Positions 1 to 9,229 are shown, counted from the first letter of the stretch. The stretch: DNA of 63,663 nt from Segatella copri (GCF_019127135.1 NZ_JAHOEA010000017.1:1-63663), one strand, 5' to 3'. Numbers and translations: made by a program. Notes: generated from the letters alone by a model not told the origin.

Positions 1-617
1 TCTTTAGAGTTTTGTTCGATACCTAACCCCTGTTCATATGCTGCCCCAATGTTGTATTGCGCTTTCGGATTTCCTTGCTCGGCAGCTTTCTTACACCAAA
101 CTGTACCTTGCTTATAATCTTTGTGATACCCATTGATTCCCATAAAATAACAATCTGCCAAATAGCATTGGGCAGTAGTGTCACTTTGCTCGGCAGCCTC
201 CTTTAAAAGCGTTTGAAATTTTAAAGTATCTTTTGGCACACCTGTTCCCTGAAGGTAGTAATCTGCTAAGATTACCTTGGAACGGATATTACCTTTCTCT
301 ATGGCTTTCTTTATCCATTTGATACCTTCTTTTTCATCCTTTTCTACAGCTCCATCCCCATTCATGTAATATAAGCCGATGTTGCGAATGGCGCTTGCAT
401 AGTCTTGCTTGGCAGCTTTCTTGTACCATTTCATAGCTTCCTTGTCATCTTGCTGAATTCCTGTGCCTGTACCATAGCACCAGCCAAGATTAAATTGCGC
501 TTCTGCATCTCCATCCTTAGCCTTTTGGAGGAGTTCAGGAGAATACGTAACTTGTGCCAATGCCATTTGAATGGCACTGAGACAGAAGATAATTATCGGT
601 ATAACTCGTTTCATCAT
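1..617 (-). CDS. Secreted Sel1-repeat protein, 3' end cut by window edge
   Basis: Read on the minus strand from the ATG at 617; the frame stays open to the left edge, so the C-terminus is missing. The N-terminus (MMKRVIPIIIFCLSAIQMALA) is a signal peptide. After it come Sel1/TPR-like repeats of about 36 residues, visible as recurring units such as DAEAQFNLGWCYGTG, AIRNIGLYYMNGDG and AQYNIGAAYEQGLG. Sel1 proteins are helical solenoids used for protein-protein contacts, often in the periplasm; the partner here is unknown. A second ATG lies one codon in. The gene starts 15 nt after the stop of the membrane protein at 633, so the two are probably co-transcribed. Confidence 0.85.
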   Translation of the reverse strand, partial: MMKRVIPIIIFCLSAIQMALAQVTYSPELLQKAKDGDAEAQFNLGWCYGTGTGIQQDDKEAMKWYKKAAKQDYASAIRNIGLYYMNGDGAVEKDEKEGIKWIKKAIEKGNIRSKVILADYYLQGTGVPKDTLKFQTLLKEAAEQSDTTAQCYLADCYFMGINGYHKDYKQGTVWCKKAAEQGNPKAQYNIGAAYEQGLGIEQNSK

Positions 618-632
618 ATTTATGCGTTTTGA

Positions 633-1262
633 TTAATCATTTGGGTCGTTTACTTTGCCTTGAACTTGAATGTGATAGTTCGTACCATTTATTGTAAGGT
701 AAGCTTTCTTCATGGTGTAATAGTCTTCTACTATCCAAACCTCAGCATCATCTACAGATTCTTTGTATTTATATTTTAGAATAGGGTTTTGAAGCCCTTG
801 GCTGCTAAAATATAAAAACATAAAATAATTAACATCATCTTTCTCCAAGTTTGTTCCAAGTTTTTCATTGATGTATTCTGCCATATCCTCGCTGGTTGTC
901 CAATTACGTCGATGTTCATCTAAATCGTCACGAACTTCTTGTGAGACATCAGACAAGGTTGGAGCATGACCAGCCATTCTTACCTTTCTGATAACTCCAC
1001 TCAACATCTTTATTTGATTAGACCAGGTAGACTTTTGATTTGCGATAAAAAAGTCCTCGCAGAATTCCTTTGCAGGTTGGTCTGGCTCACTCCATCCACT
1101 AAAAATATCGGTTGTCGTTAGAAATCTCACGCCATAGATGCCACCTATCAATATGGCAATGGTTATTACGATATCTCTGGTGGAAATGTTGTAATGCGGA
1201 AGAACCTTCTTGAAAAGGAAATAAATAAAAGCTCCGATAGCTATTAGTAATATGAAACTCAT
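633..1262 (-). CDS. Two-TM membrane protein of unknown function
   Basis: Protein of 209 residues. Two hydrophobic segments (about residues 2-18 and 29-47) are followed by a soluble C-terminal domain of about 150 residues rich in charged and aromatic residues. I do not recognise the family. It is first in a likely two-gene operon with the Sel1-repeat gene, which might act on it or with it (inference). A shorter overlapping ORF in another frame around the start is not believed. Its promoter was not found. Confidence 0.7.
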   Translation of the reverse strand: MSFILLIAIGAFIYFLFKKVLPHYNISTRDIVITIAILIGGIYGVRFLTTTDIFSGWSEPDQPAKEFCEDFFIANQKSTWSNQIKMLSGVIRKVRMAGHAPTLSDVSQEVRDDLDEHRRNWTTSEDMAEYINEKLGTNLEKDDVNYFMFLYFSSQGLQNPILKYKYKESVDDAEVWIVEDYYTMKKAYLTINGTNYHIQVQGKVNDPND

Positions 1263-1990
1263 GGTTTGCTATTGTTTGAAGAAACAAAGGCTCCATTGTC
1301 TTCCTTTAAGTATTCGTTTATTAAGTTGATACATACGAAAAAAGCGTAGAGCCATTCTGTTGCTCGCTTCACGATTCAAAGGCTCTCGCATTGCCCGACA
1401 AGTCTGAAACGAACAACGCTGAAAGCCCCTACGCCGATGTAAGTATATAGTATACCCTCCCTACCAACGAATGTTTTTGGCATCCGAAGACAATGAGGGC
1501 TGTATATAATACATCCCTTGGGGCGTTCCCGTTGCTTTGTTCTTGACTTGTCGATGAATTTGCGAGATTCTTGAATCGCCAAAACCAAAGCGTCCAAAAA
1601 CGCCTTTTACCGATATGTATGTCTGCCCAACCTTTGCCCATTAAGGGCTTTTAGCCGAGCTAGACATTGCAAATATAGTCATTTCTTTTTAAATAGCTTC
1701 ATTTTACCAGTAAAATCTTTCTTTGATGCTTGTTTTTTAACGATAGTTTGTAATTTGTAGAAGAAATCTGTTTATAAAGTATATTTATGAGGTGTACATT
1801 TCTTTTGCTCCGATTGAGGTAGATGCTTGTTGCATTTTTTTGCAGAAAGTTCCTTTTAATCTTGTGCCTTGCTGTACAAAACTTGATATTTTTGCTAATT
1901 CAATGAAAATGAGAAAGATAGATATGTAGTATCCGATTCCCCCAAAATTTTTGGGAGTATATCAGGTAAATAAAGAAGAAAGTTTGTAAT
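1263..1990. other. Non-coding stretch with a repeat-like segment
   Basis: About 730 bases without a convincing gene. Between about 1370 and 1665, two short overlapping minus-strand frames (about 70 residues each, Cys/Arg/Trp-rich) can be read; I recall such peptides annotated many times in Prevotella genomes, which suggests an interspersed non-coding repeat rather than a gene. The rest (1670-1990) is AT-rich and I see no clear structure in it. Confidence 0.4.
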
Positions 1991-2034
1991 AAAAAAAGTC
2001 CGTGAACATTCATTTGTCCACGGACTTTTTAAAT
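1991..2034 (-). terminator. Intrinsic terminator after the acyl-CoA dehydrogenase gene
   Basis: AGTCCGTG (1997-2004) pairs with CACGGACT (2019-2026); A and T runs flank both sides and extend the stem. On the minus strand the hairpin is followed by a T run, 22 nt beyond the stop at 2056. Confidence 0.85.
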
Positions 2035-2055
2035 TATCTGATTCTTATAAATGTC

Positions 2056-3759
2056 TTATGCCTTGAAGCTCTCCAAGTCTTCTGCCTTGAAGTTCTGGAT
2101 GTATGCTGAATGACCGAGAACTTCCTCCTCTGCCATGCGAACATATACGTTGGCACTTTTGGCAAACATCTCTGGTGCCTTGGTTGCATCATCGAGGATG
2201 AGAAGTGACATTACGATGTCGCCAGTCATATTGTAGAGACGGCGAGCCAGGAAGTCGTGAACTGCCTGATCGTTAGCTTCCTTCACCTTGTTGATGGCTG
2301 CCTCGTAAAGATCTACAAGCTTAGCTACACGCTCCTTCAATGCCTTCAAGTCATCTGATACCTCGTTCTCCAACATCTCCTTGATGATGCTGAGATAAGT
2401 ACCGTTGGTGATGTAGCGGATGGCTGCAACAACCTGAAGCTGGGTAGTTCCCTCGTAGATAGAGAAGATGCGGGCGTCACGGAACAGACGCTGGCACTTG
2501 TACTCCATGATGAAACCAGAACCACCGTGGATGCTGATAGCATCGTATGCATTCTGGTTAGCATACTCTGAGTTCATACCCTTAGCCAATGGAGTAAATG
2601 CATCAGCCAAGCGGGTGTATTTCTTCATCTCCTGACGCTCCTCTGGAGTGAGCTTAGTGTCGCGGGCGATGTCTTCCAAAGCCTTGTAGATATCTACGTA
2701 GCGAGCGCAGCAGTAGAGGAGTGAACGGCCTGCATCCAACTTAGCCTTCATTCTTGAAAGCATGTCGTAAACGGCTGGGAAGTTGATAATCTTCTCACCA
2801 AACTGAGCACGCTCCTTGGCATAAGCCAAACCCTCGTTGTAAGCCTCCTGCTCAACACCTACACTCTGAGCAGCAATACCCAGACGGGCACCATTCATCA
2901 GAGCCATCACGTACTTAATCAAACCGAGACGAGTGTTACCGCAAAGCTCAGCCTTGGCATTCTTGTAAACCAACTCGCAGGTAGGAGAACCGTGGATACC
3001 CAACTTGTGCTCGATGTGGCGAACAGTTACGCCACCATCACGCTTGTCGTAGATGAACATAGAAAGACCACGACCATCCTTGGTGCCTTCCTCTGAACGG
3101 GCCAGAACCAGGTGGATGTCTGAGTCACCATTGGTGATGAAACGCTTCACACCGTTCAGACGCCATGTGCCGTCCTCATCCTGTGTAGCCTTCAGCATCA
3201 CGCGCTGCAAGTCAGAACCTGCGTCAGGCTCAGTCAAGTCCATACTCATGGTCTCGCCTGCGCAGATGCGAGGGATGTACTTCTGGCGCTGCTCCTCAGA
3301 ACCGAACTCATAGAGTGTATCGATACAGCTCTGGAGAGACCAGATGTTCTGGAAGCCTGCATCGGCAGCAGCGATGACTTCAGAAGCCATAGAGAAGATG
3401 GCGTTAGGCAAGTTCAAACCGCCGTAACGACGAGGCATAGACAAACCCCAGAGGCCAGCCTTGCGGGTAGCATCGAGGTTCTCGAATGTCTTGCTGGCAT
3501 AAATCATGCGGCCGTTCTCCAAGTGTGGACCTTCGAGGTCAACATCCTCAGAGTTTGGTTCGATGATGTTAGCAGCTACATCGCCGGTAATATCCAGCAA
3601 TCGCTTGTAGTTCTCGATGGCATCCTCGTAGTTGACAGGAGCATCTTCAAACTGGTCTTTTTCTGCGTAATTTCTTTCCTTCAAGTCCACAACACGCTTC
3701 ATGAGCGGATGATTCAAGTGGAACTCTATTTCAGGATGGTCTGTATAATAATTAGCCAT
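2056..3759 (-). CDS. Acyl-CoA dehydrogenase, long form
   Basis: A 567-residue FAD-dependent dehydrogenase that oxidises acyl-CoA to the 2,3-enoyl-CoA or, working in reverse with ETF, reduces enoyl-CoA. The family signature DLTEPDAGSDL lies near residue 175, and the catalytic glutamate is in IYEGTTQLQ near residue 437. At 567 residues it is longer than the usual 380-400, with a C-terminal helical extension as in the very-long-chain or AcdA-like branch. It follows etfB and etfA on the same strand (35 nt after etfA), so ETF is the likely electron partner. Substrate is not readable from sequence; fermentative crotonyl-CoA/butyryl-CoA chemistry or branched acyl-CoA are both possible. Confidence 0.9.
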   Translation of the reverse strand: MANYYTDHPEIEFHLNHPLMKRVVDLKERNYAEKDQFEDAPVNYEDAIENYKRLLDITGDVAANIIEPNSEDVDLEGPHLENGRMIYASKTFENLDATRKAGLWGLSMPRRYGGLNLPNAIFSMASEVIAAADAGFQNIWSLQSCIDTLYEFGSEEQRQKYIPRICAGETMSMDLTEPDAGSDLQRVMLKATQDEDGTWRLNGVKRFITNGDSDIHLVLARSEEGTKDGRGLSMFIYDKRDGGVTVRHIEHKLGIHGSPTCELVYKNAKAELCGNTRLGLIKYVMALMNGARLGIAAQSVGVEQEAYNEGLAYAKERAQFGEKIINFPAVYDMLSRMKAKLDAGRSLLYCCARYVDIYKALEDIARDTKLTPEERQEMKKYTRLADAFTPLAKGMNSEYANQNAYDAISIHGGSGFIMEYKCQRLFRDARIFSIYEGTTQLQVVAAIRYITNGTYLSIIKEMLENEVSDDLKALKERVAKLVDLYEAAINKVKEANDQAVHDFLARRLYNMTGDIVMSLLILDDATKAPEMFAKSANVYVRMAEEEVLGHSAYIQNFKAEDLESFKA

Positions 3760-3794
3760 TTTGCTTTTCTTATTTAAATAATGTGTAATGCAGA

Positions 3795-4817
3795 TTACTT
3801 AGAATTCTGCTTGTAGTACTTGATGAGCTTAGGAACCACATCTTCAACATTGCCGTTGATAACGTAATCGGCAATCTTGTTGATTGGAGCATCAGGATCG
3901 TTGTTCACAGAGATGATGATACCTGAATCCTGCATACCGGCAATGTGCTGAATCTGACCAGAGATTCCGCAGGCGATATAAACCTTAGGATGAACGGTAA
4001 CACCAGTCTGACCAATCTGACGGTCGTGATCTACCCAACCTGCATCTACGGCAGCACGGGAAGCACCTACCTCGCCATGGAGGAGATGAGCCAACTCGAA
4101 GAGCTGGTCGAAACCTTCCTTGCTTCCTACACCATAACCACCAGCTACAACGATGGCAGAACCCTTCAGGTTGTGCTTGGCAGCCTCTACGTGGTGGTCG
4201 AGTACCTTTACTACAAAGTCTTCAGCAGGAACATACTTGCTTACCTCTGGATAAACCACTTCCTTCTTGCACTCACCCTCGTAGATGCTCTTCTGCATCA
4301 CGCCAGAGCGTACTGTAGCCATCTGAGGACGGTGCTCTGGGTTTACGATAGTAGCCACGATGTTACCACCGAAGGCAGGACGAATCTGATAGAGCAGACC
4401 CTCATAGTGCTTGCCGCTCTTCTTATCGTCGTAATCACCGATTTCAAGCTCTGTACAGTCGGCGGTAAGACCGCTGGTCAATGAAGAAGAAACACGAGGA
4501 CCGAGGTCGCGACCGATAACGGTAGCACCCATCAATGCAATCTGAGGCTTCTCCTCCTTGAAGAGGTTGACGAGAATGTCTGTATGAGGAGCTGAAGTGT
4601 ATGGGAACAAACCCTCAGCATCGAAAACAAATAATTTATCTACACCATAAGGGAGAATCTGATCCTCTACCTGACCCTTGATGCCAGTACCAGCCACGAT
4701 GGCATGGAGTTCCACGCCCTGCTGGTTAGCGAGCTTACGACCCTTGGTGAGCAATTCTTGAGATACTTCGGCAACGGTTGTGCCTTCTACCTCGCAATAT
4801 ACAAATACGTTGTTCAT
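3795..4817 (-). CDS. etfA: Electron transfer flavoprotein alpha subunit
   Basis: A 340-residue ETF alpha subunit. The C-terminal FAD-binding half is clear: GASRAAVDAGWV, GQTGVTV, IACGISGQIQH and SVNNDPDAPI occur in order between about residues 240 and 320. It pairs with EtfB (4983-5852) to carry electrons to or from the acyl-CoA dehydrogenase downstream. The 165-nt gap to etfB is unusually long for this pair and contains an inverted-repeat element. Confidence 0.95.
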   Translation of the reverse strand: MNNVFVYCEVEGTTVAEVSQELLTKGRKLANQQGVELHAIVAGTGIKGQVEDQILPYGVDKLFVFDAEGLFPYTSAPHTDILVNLFKEEKPQIALMGATVIGRDLGPRVSSSLTSGLTADCTELEIGDYDDKKSGKHYEGLLYQIRPAFGGNIVATIVNPEHRPQMATVRSGVMQKSIYEGECKKEVVYPEVSKYVPAEDFVVKVLDHHVEAAKHNLKGSAIVVAGGYGVGSKEGFDQLFELAHLLHGEVGASRAAVDAGWVDHDRQIGQTGVTVHPKVYIACGISGQIQHIAGMQDSGIIISVNNDPDAPINKIADYVINGNVEDVVPKLIKYYKQNSK

Positions 4818-4835
4818 TGTCTTTTCTAATTTTTG

Positions 4836-4975
4836 AGGAGTTAAAGGAGTTAAGGAGTTATCGCTCCTTGCGGTCGCTGAGGAGTTAAGACAACAGTTTT
4901 TGTTGCTTGAGTCAAAGAGAATGACATATAGCCCTAAAGCTGTTGTCTTAACTCCTTAACTCCTTTTACTCCTCT
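4836..4975. repeat. Palindromic interspersed element between etfB and etfA
   Basis: Direct GGAGTTAA units run at 4838-4860, and a perfect 16-nt inverted repeat lies further in: GGAGTTAAGACAACAG (4881-4896) against its complement at 4940-4955. The outer ends are also nearly complementary (GAGGAGTTAAAGGAGTT at 4836 against the complement ending at 4974). It can form one long hairpin in the transcript and resembles a small non-autonomous repeat (MITE/REP-like). Confidence 0.65.
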
Positions 4976-4982
4976 TAAAATA

Positions 4983-5852
4983 CTATCCGATAATACTTTC
5001 GTCCAACAATTCCTTCATCAGTCCGTCGATGTCCTCATCGCTGCTGGTCAAGGTCTTGCTTTCCTTAGCCTGGAACACGATGTTCTTCACGGCCTTCACC
5101 TTGGTAGGTGAACCGCTCAAACCGCACTGTGCAGGGTCGCCGTCAACATCGGCAACGCTCCACTGGTTCAGGGTGAGGTAAGGGCGCTCCTCATAGAGGT
5201 TGGTCCAAGGTTCATCACCCTTGCGCTCCATAGGGCAGGTAGCGTATTTATATTTCATAACGAGCTTCACGTTGCATGGGCGACATGGAGCAGCACTTCC
5301 GTTTACGGTAATTACCAATGGCAATGGAGCCTCTACGGTCTCAACACCACCATCAATGAGGCGGCGTATAGTAGCCTTGCCATCCTCTACCTTGAGGATT
5401 TCCTCTGCATAAGTAACCTGGTTCAATCCCAGCTTCTGAGCCACCTGAGGACCTACCTGGGCTGTATCACCATCGATAGCCTGGCGACCACCGATTACGA
5501 TGTCAACGTCACCAATCTTCTGGATACCAGTAGCAAGGGCATAGGAAGTAGCCAATGTATCAGCACCGGCAAAGAGACGGTCGGTAAGCAACCAACCCGT
5601 ATCTGCACCACGATAAAGACCCTGGCGGATGATTTCGCCAGCACGTGGAGGACCCATAGTCAAAATACCAACTGTAGAACCTGGATTCTGCTCTTTCAAT
5701 CGGAGAGCCTGCTCCAATGCGTTCAAATCTTCAGGATTGAAGATTGCAGGAAGGGCAGCGCGATTTACTGTGCCTTCGGCGGTCATCGCATCCTTACCCA
5801 CATTTCTTGTGTCAGGTACTTGCTTGGCAAGTACTACGATTTTTAAACTCAT
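4983..5852 (-). CDS. etfB: Electron transfer flavoprotein beta subunit
   Basis: A 289-residue ETF beta subunit. The start MSLKIVVLAKQVPDT is typical, and the signature DGDTAQVGPQVAQKLG lies near residue 127. The second nucleotide site of EtfB binds AMP in classical ETFs and FAD in bifurcating ones; I cannot decide which from reading alone. First gene of the etfB-etfA-acyl-CoA dehydrogenase set; a -7 box lies at 5996-6003. The PCRPCNVKLVMKYKYA segment is well kept. Confidence 0.93.
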   Translation of the reverse strand: MSLKIVVLAKQVPDTRNVGKDAMTAEGTVNRAALPAIFNPEDLNALEQALRLKEQNPGSTVGILTMGPPRAGEIIRQGLYRGADTGWLLTDRLFAGADTLATSYALATGIQKIGDVDIVIGGRQAIDGDTAQVGPQVAQKLGLNQVTYAEEILKVEDGKATIRRLIDGGVETVEAPLPLVITVNGSAAPCRPCNVKLVMKYKYATCPMERKGDEPWTNLYEERPYLTLNQWSVADVDGDPAQCGLSGSPTKVKAVKNIVFQAKESKTLTSSDEDIDGLMKELLDESIIG

Positions 5853-5995
5853 ATTTTTAAAAATGGTTATTGTTATAATTTCCTAAGTTTGTTAGTGCTC
5901 AGTACTCAAGTTGTACGTCGTCTAGTGCGATTGTCAGACTTGCTATCGTCTAATAAGTTACTGTCCAATGTTCAATTTGGGACAAAACACGGGGG

Positions 5996-6003
5996 CAAAA
6001 GTA
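5996..6003 (-). promoter_or_regulatory. Bacteroidota -7 box before etfB
   Basis: Minus-strand TACTTTTG matches TAnnTTTG and lies about 145 nt upstream of the etfB ATG. A -33 TTTG at the right distance is not clear, so this is a moderate call. Confidence 0.45.
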
Positions 6004-6123
6004 ACACTTTTTTATGGCTTACGCAAATATTTTATTAAAAAAATGCCCATTTAGTCTTGCTTTGTGCGCAAAACGCAAGAAATGTGCAAGTTTTTTAGAA
6101 CGTCCGTACTTAACTTTGCTGGC

Positions 6124-6726
6124 TTATTCAAAGCTCTTGAGTCGAGCGATATATTTGCCCAGAATGTCGAATTCGATATTCACTACCGTTCCCACTTCGA
6201 TGTCGCAGAAGTTGGTATTCTCTCTGGTATAAGGAATGATGGCAACGGTAAATGTGTTGTCTGTAGGATCACATACGGTGAGCGAAACGCCGTTAACGGT
6301 AACGCTGCCCTTGTCCACCGTGAAATAGCCTTTTCTTGCCATTTCCTTATTGAGCTCATATTCGAAAGTAAAATAAGTAGAGCCATCAGCGTCTTTCATT
6401 GCGATACATTTGGCAGTCTCGTCCACGTGTCCCTGTACGATATGACCATCCAGACGGCCGTTCATCACCATAGAACGTTCCACGTTTACCTTGTCGCCCA
6501 CCTTGAGCAGACCGAGGTTGCTGCGGTCCAGGGTTTCCTTCATGGCAGTAACGGTATAGGTACCGTCCTTGATTTCCACCACAGTGAGGCAGACACCATT
6601 GTGCGCCACGCTCTGGTCGATGCCGAGTTCATCAACGAAAGAGCATCTCAATGTGAAGTCGATGTTCTCCTTATCATGCTTGATAGCTACTACGGTAGCC
6701 ATTTCTTCTACGATTCCACTAAACAT
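6124..6726 (-). CDS. ribE: Riboflavin synthase alpha chain
   Basis: 200 residues; joins two molecules of 6,7-dimethyl-8-ribityllumazine into riboflavin. MFSGIVEEMATVV is the family start, and two lumazine-binding repeats are visible: residues 1-96 with HNGVCLTVVE, and 97-200 with VNGVSLTVCD and GHVDETAKC. It stands alone, between the divergent etf promoter and peptidase gene. No FMN riboswitch was seen upstream. Confidence 0.95.
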   Translation of the reverse strand: MFSGIVEEMATVVAIKHDKENIDFTLRCSFVDELGIDQSVAHNGVCLTVVEIKDGTYTVTAMKETLDRSNLGLLKVGDKVNVERSMVMNGRLDGHIVQGHVDETAKCIAMKDADGSTYFTFEYELNKEMARKGYFTVDKGSVTVNGVSLTVCDPTDNTFTVAIIPYTRENTNFCDIEVGTVVNIEFDILGKYIARLKSFE

Positions 6727-6765
6727 ATATTCTATTTTTATTTGGTTTCATTATTATTTAGAATG

Positions 6766-6773
6766 CAAAGATA
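6766..6773 (-). promoter_or_regulatory. -7 box before ribE
   Basis: Minus-strand TATCTTTG, about 40 nt upstream of the ribE ATG at 6726, matches the Bacteroidota TAnnTTTG consensus. Confidence 0.55.
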
Positions 6774-6833
6774 TTGCATTAGCTAGAAACAGCCAAATTA
6801 TTTAAGTTCTTTTGATAAAATAAGCAAGATATA

Positions 6834-6865
6834 TTTGTTTAATTGCCATATTTTTTATATTTTTG
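6834..6865 (+). promoter_or_regulatory. Bacteroidota promoter for the S33 peptidase gene
   Basis: TTTG at 6834-6837 and TATTTTTG at 6858-6865, with 20 nt between them: a full match to the -33/-7 pattern. Transcription would start near 6872 and leave a leader of about 145 nt. Confidence 0.7.
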
Positions 6866-7016
6866 CACCTTATAATATATGCACATGATAAATGTGATAT
6901 ACATGTCTTTTCAAAACTCCACCGAATATGAAGAATAATGAAGACTATATAATAAGGTATAGGAGCAGCAAAATTAGATAACACAGTTTAGGTAACAATA
7001 AAAACATTTGAAGACA

Positions 7017-7898
7017 ATGGAAATCAAGGAAGGATATATGCCCTTCATGGGCTATCAAACATATTATCGTATCGTTGGTAAAACAGAGGAGGGCAAGAGC
7101 CCTATCATCCTCTTGCATGGTGGACCAGGCAGTACCCACAACTATTTCGAGCTATTGGATAGGGTAGCGGAATCAGGTAGAGCTGTCATCATGTACGACC
7201 AGTTGGGCTGTGGCAACTCATTTGTGGAGGGACATCCCGAACTCTGGACTCCTGAGACTTGGCTCAACGAACTCTGTGCGCTCATCGACTATCTCCACAT
7301 CGACCATTTTCATCTCTTGGGACAGTCGTGGGGTGGCATGCTCGCCATCATCTATCTGATAGAGAAGCAAGCAAAGGGCGTGAAGTCAGCCATCCTCAGC
7401 AGCACTCTTTCGAGCAGCAAGCTTTGGGCAAGTGAGCAACATCGCATGATTAAGTTTATGTCGGAGGAAGACCAGCGTGCCATCGCTGAGGCTGAGGCGA
7501 AGGATGACTTTTCGAGCGAGGCGTATGCCAAGGCGAATGAACACTTCATGCTCCTGCATTGTGCCGGTGAGGTGACGGAGGATAGTCCAGAGTGTCTTCG
7601 CCGGAAGAAGCGTGCTGGTGCTGAGGCTTATCTCTATGGTTGGGGACCAAATGAATACACTCCTACTGGTACGCTCCGTGATTATGATTACACCGACCGC
7701 TTGGGCGAGATACAAGTACCATGCCTTGTGATGAGTGGAACCAATGACCTCTGCACTCCATTGGTAGCAAAGACGCTCTACGATGGTATCCCAGATTCCA
7801 AGTGGCATCTCTTCGTAGGAGCCCGACACATGCCATTTGCCGAGCAAAATGATGAATATTGCAAGGTATTGGAAGAATGGTTAGGGGAGAAAGATTAG
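7017..7898 (+). CDS. Proline iminopeptidase-like alpha/beta hydrolase (S33)
   Basis: A 293-residue cytoplasmic hydrolase. HGGPGSTHNYF carries the oxyanion-hole signature of proline iminopeptidases, GQSWGGML the nucleophile serine, and the C-terminal SGTNDLCTP and GARHMPF give the Asp and His of the triad. Such enzymes remove N-terminal proline or other small residues from peptides (tricorn-factor-like). I take ATG 7017 as the start; an in-frame TTG at 7008 adds three residues. Single gene with its own promoter. Confidence 0.88.
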   Translation: MEIKEGYMPFMGYQTYYRIVGKTEEGKSPIILLHGGPGSTHNYFELLDRVAESGRAVIMYDQLGCGNSFVEGHPELWTPETWLNELCALIDYLHIDHFHLLGQSWGGMLAIIYLIEKQAKGVKSAILSSTLSSSKLWASEQHRMIKFMSEEDQRAIAEAEAKDDFSSEAYAKANEHFMLLHCAGEVTEDSPECLRRKKRAGAEAYLYGWGPNEYTPTGTLRDYDYTDRLGEIQVPCLVMSGTNDLCTPLVAKTLYDGIPDSKWHLFVGARHMPFAEQNDEYCKVLEEWLGEKD

Positions 7899-7924
7899 GC
7901 TTCTTCAAACTTTAGAAAAATGGA

Positions 7925-7982
7925 ATTTCATCCAATCGATTGGACAAATTAAAATAAAACCGTCCAATCGATAGGATGAAAT
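7925..7982. repeat. 21-nt inverted repeat with nested palindrome
   Basis: The arm at 7925-7945 and its complement at 7962-7982 match at 20 of 21 positions across a 16-nt AT-rich loop. The left arm itself contains the palindrome TCCAATCGATTGGA. It could be a terminator without a T run, a double operator, or the end of a lost element. Confidence 0.6.
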
Positions 7983-8185
7983 GTATAGAATCAATAATCA
8001 ATATTAGTAACTTAAAGAGAGCTTTTCTCTTTTTCTGGTGCAAAGGTAGTAAGTTATTTCCAAACTTGCAAGAAGGCACGATTAGGTTACTCAGTTTCCC
8101 TGAGGTTACTATTACTGATAATGAATGGCTTGTGAAATGTAGATTTAACGATAATTAATGTGAACAAGCTTTGTTAATAGAGAAA

Positions 8186-9229
8186 CTATTGCTTCTTGAG
8201 AGTTAAGTTGGGCTCTATTCCATTGATGCCAAGTCCTAGAATGTTGGTTACTTCCCTGCATCCACAATCACAATTCTTAGCCGATGAACATCCATTGCAG
8301 ACTGTAGGCTGATAAGAGCGGAATGCAAATTTGTTCCAATAATCAGTATCCTTAATCCAAGGTTCTTCGAAAACATTTCCTACGATGTGAGGAGAATGAT
8401 TGCAGGTTCTTATTTGTCCTGCTGGATCAATAACGAAGAATCCTTTTGCCGCAGCGCATAGATACCCTACATGTATTCTTTTGTATGAATTAGCAGAAGC
8501 TATGATGCACTTTGGTATTTCTGTACCCACATTTCCATAGCGATTAGCTAGTGTTAGTACTTCTTCTGCAGTATCAAGCATTCCGTTGATTTGCTCTGTG
8601 GAAAGGCAAAGTTCATTCATATATTTCAAACCACGTCCACCAGGCAGAAAACGGTTGAGAAGAATTTCTGTAGCTCCATTGATGAGGGCAAGCGATATGG
8701 TCTCAAATAGCTCATAATAGTTCTTTTTTGTAACGGTAATGTTTGCTGTGCATTCTAAGCCGATTTCTTTGGCTTTCGAAAAGTATTCTAACACATAATC
8801 TGCATTAGCAACTCCTGTATGCTCTTCAAATGATTGGTAGCCAGGAAGGCTCATGCTAAGATGAACATTCATTTCCTTGAAGAATTTGAGTTGTTCTTCA
8901 TTCATGAGTTTTCCATTGGAGATGAGTATGATTGGATAATTCATCTTCCTTTGGTTGCCAATCATTCGGATGTGTCCGATGATTTCATGAAGGTCTTCTC
9001 TTAGCAATGCTTCTCCGCCAGACAAAGAAAATGTCTTTACTCCATAGTCGTATAGTTTTTCTATTACCCATTTCCATTGAGTGGTGGATAGTTCCTTTCC
9101 TAATGGATATGAAGAGTTAGGCGCATACCAAGGGCATGAGCAAAACAAGCAATGGTGATTGCACCTATATGTCAGTTCCAAAGCGACTGACTTCGGAAGT
9201 ATGGGTATGCTATTCTTCATTGCTATCAT
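8186..9229 (-). CDS. Radical SAM/SPASM enzyme at the end of the helicase-PLD cassette
   Basis: A 347-residue radical SAM protein. The cluster motif is CNHHCLFC (Cys 23, 27, 30), followed by SLSGGEALLREDL (the GGE SAM-binding motif). The C-terminal region has many cysteines: one in YLCAAAKGF, RTCNHSP, VCNGCSSAKNCDCGC. This is the SPASM/twitch arrangement that binds extra Fe-S clusters in peptide-modifying and related enzymes (MoaA-like superfamily). It overlaps the zinc-protein gene by 20 nt (or 11 nt if ATG 9220 is used), so it is translated with the cassette. Its substrate is unknown. It lacks the look of viperins because of the SPASM tail. Confidence 0.85.
   Translation of the reverse strand: MIAMKNSIPILPKSVALELTYRCNHHCLFCSCPWYAPNSSYPLGKELSTTQWKWVIEKLYDYGVKTFSLSGGEALLREDLHEIIGHIRMIGNQRKMNYPIILISNGKLMNEEQLKFFKEMNVHLSMSLPGYQSFEEHTGVANADYVLEYFSKAKEIGLECTANITVTKKNYYELFETISLALINGATEILLNRFLPGGRGLKYMNELCLSTEQINGMLDTAEEVLTLANRYGNVGTEIPKCIIASANSYKRIHVGYLCAAAKGFFVIDPAGQIRTCNHSPHIVGNVFEEPWIKDTDYWNKFAFRSYQPTVCNGCSSAKNCDCGCREVTNILGLGINGIEPNLTLKKQ

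Noticed and set aside
1376..1641. Two short minus-strand genes (about 70 residues)
   Set aside because: They overlap each other in different frames and lack start signals; more likely a non-coding repeat.
7976..8158. 60-residue open frame after the S33 peptidase
   Set aside because: Begins inside the inverted repeat; no promoter, no family, unusual composition.
8186..9229. Prokaryotic viperin
   Set aside because: The Cx3Cx2C motif fits, but the Cys-rich SPASM C-terminus does not, and no nucleotide kinase is next to it.
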